Source: Lachnospiraceae bacterium UBA7093 (GTDB taxonomy: Bacteria; Bacillota; Clostridia; Lachnospirales; Lachnospiraceae). From it: a DNA stretch of 6,058 nucleotides. The number at the start of each line of letters is the position of its first letter. Within the stretch, counting starts at the first letter, position 1. The stretch covers positions 1 through 6,058 of the forward strand of contig DKYT01000057.1 of the NCBI GenBank assembly GCA_002492465.1, in the 5' to 3' direction. Shown here piece after piece: positions 1-5,920 of this stretch. Under the pieces are notes generated by a model. The model was not told the origin of the DNA and ran no database searches. It saw nothing but the letters and a program-made list of their open reading frames with translations. A program made the translations under genes and the position numbers.

Positions 1-152
1 CTTAACTTAATGACATTACCATCCATGGCAGAATCTCCCTGGGTATTCGTCCATTCCGTAAGTGAAATTACCAATTTCTCGCTAAAGTCCTGAAAGGATA
101 TGTGACAGTGGGGACCGCCTTCTGCCTGGGGTAATACCGTGCCTGAATGCAT
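1..152 (-). other. Open minus-strand frame running off the left edge, doubtful gene
   Basis: A minus-strand frame is open from the stop codon at 198-200 to the window edge. Its first ATG is at 150-152, giving 50 codons without a stop. The translation begins MHSGTVLPQAEGG, contains a GGPHCHIS segment, and ends in GNVIKL inside the terminal repeat. I do not recognise the protein. It is divergent from the tetR-like gene and has no clear Shine-Dalgarno site before the ATG. It could be the start of a flanking gene, the tail of a gene cut by an inserted element, or a chance open frame. Together with 153-217, where I see only short palindromes (130-138, 175-184), this accounts for the left flank. 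Confidence 0.2.
2..21 (-). repeat. Left copy of the 20-bp terminal inverted repeat
   Basis: Read on the minus strand, this 20-bp segment ends in GGTAATGTCATTAAGTTAA and is identical to 6039-6058 on the plus strand. Inside the repeat the similarity drops at once (about 8 of the next 14 positions match), so 21/22 is a sharp inner boundary. Both copies point outward, as expected if a multicopy element, probably an insertion sequence, begins here and continues outside the window. The outward sequence starts GTAA, as many IS66-family ends do, but that is too little to assign a family. No transposase is visible inside the window. Confidence 0.75.
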
Positions 153-217
153 GCCCTGGCGTGGGACTGAATTGTTACCGGTAAAACTGCATTTGGTTCA
201 TTTGGAATTCTCACAGA

Positions 218-246
218 TTGACAAGGTAAATATAGGATGATAAAAT
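218..246 (+). promoter_or_regulatory. Promoter of the tetR-like gene
   Basis: A perfect -35 TTGACA at 218-223 is followed by a 17-bp spacer and a -10 TAAAAT at 241-246, five of six matches to consensus. The predicted start of transcription is near 252-254, about 45 bp upstream of the TetR start codon. This is a strong vegetative (sigma-A type) promoter by sequence, which suits a gene held down by its own repressor. Confidence 0.75.
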
Positions 247-251
247 AAACC

Positions 252-262
252 GACTGTCAGTC
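252..262 (+). promoter_or_regulatory. Candidate TetR operator O1 (autoregulation)
   Basis: GACTG-T-CAGTC is a perfect 5-1-5 inverted repeat lying 5 bp after the -10 box, over the predicted transcription start. A bound dimer here would block the tetR-like promoter. TetR-family repressors commonly bind such palindromes beside their own genes. A related sequence occurs at 1019-1029 on the opposite strand (8 of 11 positions alike, pattern GACnGTCnGnC), which strengthens the operator call. Confidence 0.6.
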
Positions 263-295
263 TGAAAGGAAAATACAATTTTAACAGGGGATGTG

Positions 296-970
296 ATGCC
301 GATGCGGATTATTAAGGAAGCAGAAGAGCGAAAAAATGAAATATTAGACGTAGCGGAGCGGCTATTTGGATCAAAGGGGTTTGACAACACCAGCACCAAT
401 GACATTCTAAATGAGATTGGAATTGCACGAGGTACGCTCTATTATCATTTCAAATCAAAAGAAGAAATTCTGGACGCTATGATTGACCGCATGATGAAGC
501 GGTTGATTGAAAAAGCCCGGGAAATTGTAAGTCAAAAAGATGTGCCTGTTTTACAGCGGCTTACTATGATGATGCTTTCGCTTCATGTAAGCGAAGGGAA
601 TTTCAATCAGGAAATCCTTGAACAGGTTCATAAGCCCCAAAATGCCCTTATGCATCAGAAGATGCAAGAACGTCTGTTGGCGGGAATAACCCCTCTTATT
701 ACGGCATTGATCAGGGAAGGCATTGCGCAGGGAATATGCCAGACGGATTATCCAGAGGAAGCGGTGGAAATGACATTCTTGTATGTGAACGTTGCTTTCG
801 ACGATCTCATGGAACAGAGCGAAGAGGAAAAGCAGAAAAAGATAGCTGCCTTTATCTACCATCTGGAACGGATTTTGCAGATGAAGGAAGGGAGCATGAA
901 AGAAGCGATTATGCCACTATTTCATAAACAACGGATGCCAGGCTCTGCCAGCCATCCTTATGTTAAATAA
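296..970 (+). CDS. TetR/AcrR-family transcriptional regulator
   Basis: This is a 224-residue one-component repressor of the TetR family, a typical length. The N-terminal helix-turn-helix spans about residues 12-58: a helix containing RKNEILDVAERLF, the conserved KGFDNTSTNDI segment, and the hallmark recognition part RGTLYYHFKSKEEIL at 45-59. The remainder is helical and should form the dimerisation and ligand-binding domain, which is too variable to reveal the ligand. ATG 296 is chosen because AGGGG at 286-290 lies 5 bp upstream; ATG 302 is possible, while GTG 293 is too close to the ribosome site. The gene has its own promoter, operator and terminator and sits directly upstream of the transporter operon, so it probably represses both. 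TetR regulators next to ABC export genes usually respond to a transported or toxic compound; that role is inferred here. Confidence 0.92.
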   Translation: MPMRIIKEAEERKNEILDVAERLFGSKGFDNTSTNDILNEIGIARGTLYYHFKSKEEILDAMIDRMMKRLIEKAREIVSQKDVPVLQRLTMMMLSLHVSEGNFNQEILEQVHKPQNALMHQKMQERLLAGITPLITALIREGIAQGICQTDYPEEAVEMTFLYVNVAFDDLMEQSEEEKQKKIAAFIYHLERILQMKEGSMKEAIMPLFHKQRMPGSASHPYVK

Positions 971-1002
971 AAACAAAAGGAACCAGGAGTTCCTTTGTTT
1001 TT
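969..1002 (+). terminator. Rho-independent terminator after the tetR-like gene
   Basis: The stem pairs AAAGGAAC (976-983) with GTTCCTTT (989-996) around the loop CAGGA. It continues after a single bulged A (975) with ACAAA against TTTGT-type pairing out to about 1002, and the right arm ends in a T run (998-1002). It begins at the TAA stop codon. The A-rich left arm gives a T run on the other strand too, so it may act in both directions. It separates the regulator transcript from the operon downstream. Confidence 0.8.
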
Positions 1003-1012
1003 AAAGTAATTA

Positions 1013-1042
1013 TTGACAGGCAGACGGTCTACAAACTACCAA
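1013..1042 (+). promoter_or_regulatory. Candidate upstream operon promoter (P2)
   Basis: A perfect -35 TTGACA lies at 1013-1018. The matching -10 is poor: the best choice at 18-bp spacing is TACCAA (1037-1042), with only about three of six consensus matches. The call rests on the perfect -35 and on the operator-like palindrome inside the spacer. Its weakness could mean that it needs an activator, or that the promoter at 1099-1127 is the main one. Confidence 0.4.
1019..1030 (+). promoter_or_regulatory. Candidate TetR operator O2 in front of the operon
   Basis: AGAC-G-GTCT (1022-1030) is a 4-1-4 inverted repeat. The wider minus-strand sequence over 1019-1029, GACCGTCTGCC, matches O1 (GACTGTCAGTC) at 8 of 11 positions. 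The site starts directly after the -35 box at 1013-1018, so bound repressor would block polymerase. A shared site before the regulator and before the operon is the usual arrangement for local TetR control. Confidence 0.5.
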
Positions 1043-1052
1043 ATAAAAGGAA

Positions 1053-1069
1053 TGCTACGCAAAGTAGCA
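1053..1069 (+). other. Small hairpin or palindrome in the operon leader
   Basis: TGCTAC (1053-1058) and GTAGCA (1064-1069) form a perfect 6-bp stem around a 5-nt loop, GCAAA. There is no T run, so it is not an intrinsic terminator. It lies between the two candidate promoters and could be a binding site for the XRE regulator or an RNA hairpin in the longer transcript. Confidence 0.35.
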
Positions 1070-1098
1070 GAATAAATTAAAATGTCGCGTTCATTTGC

Positions 1099-1127
1099 TT
1101 GTGATGGAAAATGCAATTTACTATACT
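1099..1127 (+). promoter_or_regulatory. Candidate proximal operon promoter (P3)
   Basis: TTGTGA (1099-1104) and TATACT (1122-1127) are separated by exactly 17 bp, with four and five of six consensus matches. Transcription would start near 1134, giving a leader of about 30 nt before the ATG at 1165. If real, the ATG at 1111 lies upstream of the transcript start and cannot be used from this promoter, in agreement with the Shine-Dalgarno evidence. Confidence 0.5.
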
Positions 1128-1164
1128 CGGTATTATCAAACCAAACAAAATAAGGAGGATTCAA

Positions 1165-2052
1165 ATGACATTTGGAGAAAAATTGAAATCAGTCCGCAAA
1201 CAGGCGGGCATGTCCCAGGAACAGTTGGCGGAGAAGCTTGGCGTGTCAAGGCAGGCGGTTACAAAATGGGAGACGGACGCTGGGATTCCCGATATTGAAA
1301 ATATCATGGCGGTTTCCGCCCTGTTTGATATTTCCATCGATCAACTTCTTTCCAATGAAAAGGGAACAAGAAAGCCGGCGGATTATCTTTATGAAAGCGT
1401 TACAGAGTACGATATCGACGAAGTAAAGCGCTATGACATGAAATTAGGCGGCGCAAGACAACTGATACTGTCAGGCTATGAAGGAGAGAAAATCCGCGTG
1501 CGTCTTGCCTCCAATACCATCACTGCTCTTCAGAGCGATTTTAAGGTAAAGATCGATGATATCAGGAAAAGGATCGATATAGACGTAAGCCGCAAAAACG
1601 GGGTGACGGAAGCAATGGCGAAGGAAGGGATCATCATATTCATCCAGCTTCCAAGGCAGTATGTGGGAAAAGTGGAATGTGCAGTGAATGCGGAAGCGGT
1701 GGAGATTCACTCCCTTGCATGCGACAGCATAGAGCTTGACGCAAAGACCAGATCCGTTGTCTTGGAGGATGTGGCTGGTGCGGTGGAGATCGACTGTAAC
1801 CTTGATATGGAAGTGATCTGTCATTCCCTGGAGGGAGAGATTGCAATTAATCAGGTATCTGCAACCTCAAAAATTTATATTCCGGAGGGAATGACATTTA
1901 CCGCTGTTACAAAAGGGGTTGGCACAAGCATTTCCTATGAGAAGGAGGGAGAGAAAGTTCCGTCCTTTGCCCTGCCGGAAGCCGATAATCTGATTGAATT
2001 AAATGGAATTAAAAGCGAGCTTGTGATCTGTACAGGTCAGGCGGAGGTGTGA
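1165..2052 (+). CDS. XRE-type HTH regulator fused to a DUF4097-like beta-strand domain
   Basis: The protein has 295 residues. Residues 4-62 are a classic XRE/Cro-C1 helix-turn-helix: FGEKLKSVRKQAGMSQEQLAEKLGVSRQAVTKWE, then the IPDIENIMAVSALFDISIDQLL segment. Residues from about 85 to 290 are short alternating hydrophobic beta strands with recurring valine/isoleucine/glutamate runs, resembling the DUF4097 family of beta-strand repeat proteins. No membrane helix is seen, so it should be cytoplasmic. The start is set by AGGAGG at 1153-1158, six bases before ATG 1165; the longer frame from ATG 1111 lacks such a site. It leads the operon and ends 4 bp before the CPBP gene. Known of the family: XRE domains bind DNA, and DUF4097 is of unknown function, often found near membrane stress genes. 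Inferred: it senses an internal signal and controls this operon. Confidence 0.88.
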   Translation: MTFGEKLKSVRKQAGMSQEQLAEKLGVSRQAVTKWETDAGIPDIENIMAVSALFDISIDQLLSNEKGTRKPADYLYESVTEYDIDEVKRYDMKLGGARQLILSGYEGEKIRVRLASNTITALQSDFKVKIDDIRKRIDIDVSRKNGVTEAMAKEGIIIFIQLPRQYVGKVECAVNAEAVEIHSLACDSIELDAKTRSVVLEDVAGAVEIDCNLDMEVICHSLEGEIAINQVSATSKIYIPEGMTFTAVTKGVGTSISYEKEGEKVPSFALPEADNLIELNGIKSELVICTGQAEV

Positions 2053-2056
2053 GATA

Positions 2057-2878
2057 ATGAAAACAAACTATTTAAAAAAATATATTGTAAGCTCTTATAT
2101 TTTAATATGGCTGCTTATTATTGTTGTGGGGGCGCCAGCAAGCTTTATCTTTCATGCGCCGCCGGTTATGATGTGGATTCTGCGCAACCTCATTGCCTGG
2201 TCGCCTACTTATCTGCTTCTCATTGGCTGGAAATATTTCAGACCTCATGAGAAGAGAATGACCTTTGTAAAAAGATGCTTTTCAGGAAAGCTCAGCCTGC
2301 CTGTAATGGTGTTTTCTTTTGCCCTGACATTTGGAATCAGTTTATTGACGCTGTTGATTCTTTCCATAATAGAAGGAAAGCCAATGATGTCGTACATTGA
2401 CTTTGGGGAGGTCGCATTGCCTCTTAGTATCTTTCTATCTTTTACCTCCGGTCCTACGGGAGAAGAGCTGGGATGGAGAGGATTTATGAGAGAGGAATTC
2501 CATAAAAAATATTCTTTCCTGAAATCCTCCCTGTGCCAGGGGCTGGTATGGTGCTTCTGGCATGCCCTCCTTTGGGCGGTAGATTCAGATTTTACCGATT
2601 GGCGTGCCATTCCCTACATTATTTCCAATATTGTGGGTATTACAGCGATTACGGTTTTGATGAACATTATTTTGGAGCGGCATAATAACCTGGTTTATTC
2701 AGTACTTCTGCATTTCGGGTTTAATATTGTATATGTATTTCTCAATGTGGATATATGGTTCTTTGTGATATTGACCGTTCTGTATCTGGTGCTGACGCCG
2801 GTTGCCGTTCTGATCAGAAACCGGAGGGTGCGGGCGTGTGAAGGGGAAAGCGATGATCAAGAAACTGATAGGAAATGA
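2057..2878 (+). CDS. CPBP-family intramembrane metalloprotease (CAAX protease/Abi)
   Basis: This is a 273-residue polytopic membrane protein. It shows the three CPBP motifs: EELGWR at 136-141 (the glutamates and R141), FWHALLW at 167-173 with H169, and HFGFN at 219-223 with H219 and N223. The potential catalytic residues are therefore present, although motif 2 has tryptophan rather than the usual phenylalanine four residues before H169. Hydrophobic segments lie near 10-33, 39-58, 80-105, 119-132, 155-175, 185-205, 211-230 and 233-254. The C-terminus is charged. Shine-Dalgarno GGAGGT at 2043-2048 lies inside the end of the preceding gene, 4 bp away, suggesting translational coupling. Bacterial members include proteins implicated in bacteriocin self-immunity and peptide maturation; which of these applies here is not shown. 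The 3' end overlaps the permease gene. Confidence 0.92.
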   Translation: MKTNYLKKYIVSSYILIWLLIIVVGAPASFIFHAPPVMMWILRNLIAWSPTYLLLIGWKYFRPHEKRMTFVKRCFSGKLSLPVMVFSFALTFGISLLTLLILSIIEGKPMMSYIDFGEVALPLSIFLSFTSGPTGEELGWRGFMREEFHKKYSFLKSSLCQGLVWCFWHALLWAVDSDFTDWRAIPYIISNIVGITAITVLMNIILERHNNLVYSVLLHFGFNIVYVFLNVDIWFFVILTVLYLVLTPVAVLIRNRRVRACEGESDDQETDRK

Positions 2879-5099
2879 TATAAAGCAGAATAAACTGTCC
2901 GCTGGGACGGCAGTTTTTTTCATGACCATTTCCTCTATGCTGTTTGCCCTTACGGTGTTGTTGCTGTCCGGATTGCTGGGAGCGGTGGATTCGCTGATGG
3001 ACCTGGCACAGGTTCCCGATTACATGCAGATGCACAGCGGTTTAGAAGGCATGGAGGAAGAGGAAATTTCCCGTTTTGCCCAGGAACACAAGGAGGTAAA
3101 AGAGTGGCAGATCAGCCCCTTTTTAAATCTGGATAACAGCCGGCTGCGGCTTGGGGGCATCAGCCTTGGGGACAGCACACAGGATAATGGGCTTGCCATG
3201 CAGGGAGAGAAATTTGATTATCTGCTGGACATGGAGAACAAAATACCCGAGGTTAAGCAGGGGGAGGTTTATGTTCCGGCAGGATATCGTTCCCGCTATA
3301 ACCTGCAGGCAGGGGATATGATGATATTTGGAAATGAGACGCTTGTGATTGCGGGATTTTTGAGGGATGCACAGATGAATTCCATGATGGCATCCTCAAA
3401 ACGGTTCCTTGTAAATAAGACAGACTATGGGAAAATACGGCGTTTGGGAAATACCCAGGAAGAGTATCTGATTGAATTTCTGCTTTATGAGGGAACGGAT
3501 ATAAGCGCATTCAGCACAGCCTACGGGGAGGCAGGGCTGGCGGCAAATGGTCCGGCGGTTACAAGACCGCTGATTCGGCAGATATCTGCGTTATCAGACG
3601 GCACGATGATTTTTATCATTTTTCTGGTGAGTGTGGGAGTACTGTTGATTTCTATTTTGTGTATCCGCTTTATGCTGTTGCTGCAAATGGAGCGTGACAG
3701 ACAGGAGGTGGGAATGCTAAAGATTCTGGGCATTGGAAAAGGGGAGATCAGGAGGATCTATTTTGCCAAATATCTTTTGTTTTCTGTCTGTGGAGCAGGA
3801 GCAGGGCTTTTTGCCGCATTTCTTTTAAAAGCGCCTCTGGAAAAACAGACCCGGGAATTGTACGGGGCTGCGCCAGGGGGAATAGGGGCAGCTCTTTTGT
3901 CATTGACAGCGGTACTGGTTGGGGAGGGGATTATTTTGCTTTTCGTCAGAGGCTCTCTGAAAAAGACAGCCCAAATATCTCCATTGGAAGCGTTGATTTT
4001 GACACAGGAAAAGAAAACCGGAAAAGGGCAGTCCCTTTTAATCGGGCTGGTAGCCGCCGCCTGCACTTTCATGGCAGTACTGCCCCAGAATCTATACAAC
4101 ACCATGGCGGCGCCGGGATTTATAACCTACATGGGAGTCGGGGAGAGCGAGCTGCGCATGGATGTGCGGCAGACAGAGGATATTGACAAAGTAACAAAAG
4201 AGCTGGTCGATGCCTTGAAAAAAGACGGGCAGGTCGAAAAGTTTTCCGTGCTGCGTACCATGTCCTGTATGGCAGTTCTGGAGAATGGAAGGAGAAGCAA
4301 TCTGATGGTGGAGGCAGGCGACCACAGTATATTTCCGGTAAGTTTTCAGGAAGGGACGCTTCCGATGGAGGAAAATGAAATTGCCCTTTCTTCCATGAAT
4401 GGGGAAGAATTGGGCTTGTCCGTAGGGGATAAGCTATGCCTGTGGCATCAGGGAAGGGAAAAGGTCTACACTGTTTGCGGTATTTATTCTGATATTACCA
4501 ACGGCGGAAAGACGGCAAAAGTATATGGAACAGGGGATGAGTCGCCTGTTGTATGGAGCGTTTTGTGCGTTTCCCTGAAGGAATCTGCGGCAAAAGAACA
4601 ATGGATGGAAAGATACAGGCAGATGGGAGCGGATGTCACAGACATTGGAGACTATGTAAAAAATACTTACGGACAGATGCTGGAGCAGACTCAGCTTGCG
4701 TCCAGGGTTTCCGCCGGAGCAGCCCTGTCCGTAATCGGTGTGGTGACCATGCTGTTTATACGGCTGATTGTAGAAAAAAATCGTTATTTGATTTCCCTCC
4801 ATAAGGCGTTAGGATTTACCGCCATGGATATGAAGCGCGTCTATTTTGGAAAGGGAATGCTTCCGGCTGTAATAGGGGTGGCAGCAGGACTTTTGACCGG
4901 AACTATGTGGGGAGAGGATTTATGCGGGATTATGCTGAAGCTTTTTGGCGGGGACGGTTTTCGATTTGTGATCGATCCGGTAAAATCCCTGCTTATGACT
5001 CCTGCATGTATTCTGATCACAGCGGCGGCAGCCGTTTGGATTGGCGTTTCAGAAATCAAAAATGTAAAAGCATGGGAGTGCTGCGGTGGAAAGGAATAA
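2853..5099 (+). CDS. FtsX/MacB-type ABC transporter permease with two modules
   Basis: This is a 748-residue membrane protein with about eight membrane helices in a 1+3+1+3 pattern: near 17-45, 251-276, 306-325, 344-365, then 393-411, 620-640, 666-685 and 711-731. Two extracytoplasmic regions (about 46-250 and 412-619) lie between. Each module has an FtsX-like cytoplasmic segment after its second helix: MLKILGIGKGEIRRIYF and LHKALGFTAMDMKRVYF, clearly related, marking an internal duplication. This is typical of exporters or extractors of lipophilic or peptide compounds working with a LolD/MacB-like ATPase, here encoded 3 bp downstream. The start is uncertain: ATG 2853 has AAGGGG 6 bp before it, while GTG 2838 has GGAGGG about 9 bp before it and adds five residues. 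Either start overlaps the CPBP gene (26 or 41 bp). No substrate can be assigned. Confidence 0.9.
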   Translation: MIKKLIGNDIKQNKLSAGTAVFFMTISSMLFALTVLLLSGLLGAVDSLMDLAQVPDYMQMHSGLEGMEEEEISRFAQEHKEVKEWQISPFLNLDNSRLRLGGISLGDSTQDNGLAMQGEKFDYLLDMENKIPEVKQGEVYVPAGYRSRYNLQAGDMMIFGNETLVIAGFLRDAQMNSMMASSKRFLVNKTDYGKIRRLGNTQEEYLIEFLLYEGTDISAFSTAYGEAGLAANGPAVTRPLIRQISALSDGTMIFIIFLVSVGVLLISILCIRFMLLLQMERDRQEVGMLKILGIGKGEIRRIYFAKYLLFSVCGAGAGLFAAFLLKAPLEKQTRELYGAAPGGIGAALLSLTAVLVGEGIILLFVRGSLKKTAQISPLEALILTQEKKTGKGQSLLIGLVAAACTFMAVLPQNLYNTMAAPGFITYMGVGESELRMDVRQTEDIDKVTKELVDALKKDGQVEKFSVLRTMSCMAVLENGRRSNLMVEAGDHSIFPVSFQEGTLPMEENEIALSSMNGEELGLSVGDKLCLWHQGREKVYTVCGIYSDITNGGKTAKVYGTGDESPVVWSVLCVSLKESAAKEQWMERYRQMGADVTDIGDYVKNTYGQMLEQTQLASRVSAGAALSVIGVVTMLFIRLIVEKNRYLISLHKALGFTAMDMKRVYFGKGMLPAVIGVAAGLLTGTMWGEDLCGIMLKLFGGDGFRFVIDPVKSLLMTPACILITAAAAVWIGVSEIKNVKAWECCGGKE

Positions 5100-5102
5100 G
5101 CA

Positions 5103-5849
5103 ATGGAGAAACTGTTGAGCGTAGAAAATTTATGGAAAGAGGGGATTCTGAACCGGGTTTCCTTTGCTATGGAACAGGGAGAAATGACAGCGGTCATGGG
5201 ACCATCCGGTTCTGGGAAATCTACCCTTCTTTACAATGTGTCCGGTATGGATCAGCCCTCTGGGGGCAAGGTGTGGCTTAAGAATACAGAAATCACGGAG
5301 CTTTCGGAAGATGAAAAGGCAAACATCAGACTCCGCCGGATGGGATTTGTGTTCCAGCAGATGAATATGATGACCAATTTGAATATTCTGGATAATATTT
5401 TATTGCCGGCAGTGCAGGCGAATAAGCGAACAGGTAAAAAGACAAAGGAGGAGTTGACTTTGAAGGCAAAAGGTCTGATGGGCAGGTTGTCCGTTTCCGG
5501 GCTGGAGGAGCGCAGAATAACCCAGGTTTCCGGCGGACAGCTCCAGCGGGCATGTATCTGCCGGAGCCTGATCAATGATCCGGAAATCCTGTTTGCCGAC
5601 GAACCTACCGGCGCTTTGAATAAAAGCGCTTCGTCGGAGGTTATGGGGGAACTGGCAGGGCTGAACCGGGAAGGAATGACGATCCTGATGGTGACCCATG
5701 ACAGCAGGGCTGCAAGTTATTGCGACAGAGTATTGTATTTGTTGGACGGGAAAATCTGCGGGGAACTGGCGCTGGGGAAATTTGCGAGAAAGGATGGAAA
5801 GGAGCGGGAAGAAAAGGTGAACAGATGGCTGATGGAGATGGGATGGTAG
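5103..5849 (+). CDS. ABC transporter ATP-binding protein (LolD/MacB class)
   Basis: This is a 248-residue ATPase that powers the preceding permease. All catalytic motifs are present: Walker A GPSGSGKST at 33-41, Q-loop FVFQQ at 82-86, signature VSGGQLQR at 142-149, Walker B ILFADE at 162-167 with catalytic E167, D-loop GALN at 170-173, and switch histidine H199 in VTHD. The signature starts with V instead of L, and the D-loop ends in N where D is commoner; I believe such GALN forms occur in clostridial relatives, so neither implies loss of function. The LRRMGFVFQQ stretch is typical of the MacB/LolD group. The start follows the permease stop by 3 bp, with AAGGA at 5091-5095 as ribosome site. 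About 20 charged residues extend past the conserved fold. It is the last gene of the operon. Confidence 0.95.
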   Translation: MEKLLSVENLWKEGILNRVSFAMEQGEMTAVMGPSGSGKSTLLYNVSGMDQPSGGKVWLKNTEITELSEDEKANIRLRRMGFVFQQMNMMTNLNILDNILLPAVQANKRTGKKTKEELTLKAKGLMGRLSVSGLEERRITQVSGGQLQRACICRSLINDPEILFADEPTGALNKSASSEVMGELAGLNREGMTILMVTHDSRAASYCDRVLYLLDGKICGELALGKFARKDGKEREEKVNRWLMEMGW

Positions 5850-5855
5850 CCATTG

Positions 5856-5875
5856 CCGGTTCAAGCCGGGGTTTT
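5856..5875 (+). terminator. Weak candidate terminator of the ABC operon
   Basis: CCGGT (5856-5860) pairs with GCCGG (5865-5869), including one U-G wobble, around a TCAA loop. GG and four T residues follow (5872-5875). The stem is short and the T tract brief, so termination here would be inefficient. CCGGTT (5856-5861) can alternatively pair with AACCGG at 5889-5894. It is the only terminator-like element right behind the operon. Confidence 0.3.
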
Positions 5876-5920
5876 GTCACAGCGCGATAACCGGGCGGGA
5901 GGCGGCAGGGCATTGTACAT

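Noticed and set aside
293..295. GTG 293 as the start of the TetR gene
   Set aside because: Only two bases separate it from the AGGGG ribosome site, too close to be used; ATG 296 is better placed.
1111..1164. Longer start for the XRE regulator at ATG 1111
   Set aside because: It has no Shine-Dalgarno site and would overlap the TATACT promoter box, whereas ATG 1165 has AGGAGG six bases upstream and begins exactly at the XRE domain.
2057..2878. CPBP protein as a phage abortive infection gene
   Set aside because: The old Abi name covers this family, but nothing else here suggests phage defence; its operon with an export ABC transporter fits peptide or envelope functions better.
3758..4105. Minus-strand open frames inside the permease and ATPase genes (for example 3758-4105, 4434-4802, 5400-5864)
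   Set aside because: They lie wholly or almost wholly opposite well-supported coding regions, show no recognisable domains, and have compositions expected from antisense reading of GC-richer codons.
5103..5849. ABC ATPase as an inactive enzyme because of the GALN D-loop and VSGGQ signature
   Set aside because: Walker A, Walker B with E167, Q-loop and H199 are intact, and these substitutions are mild.
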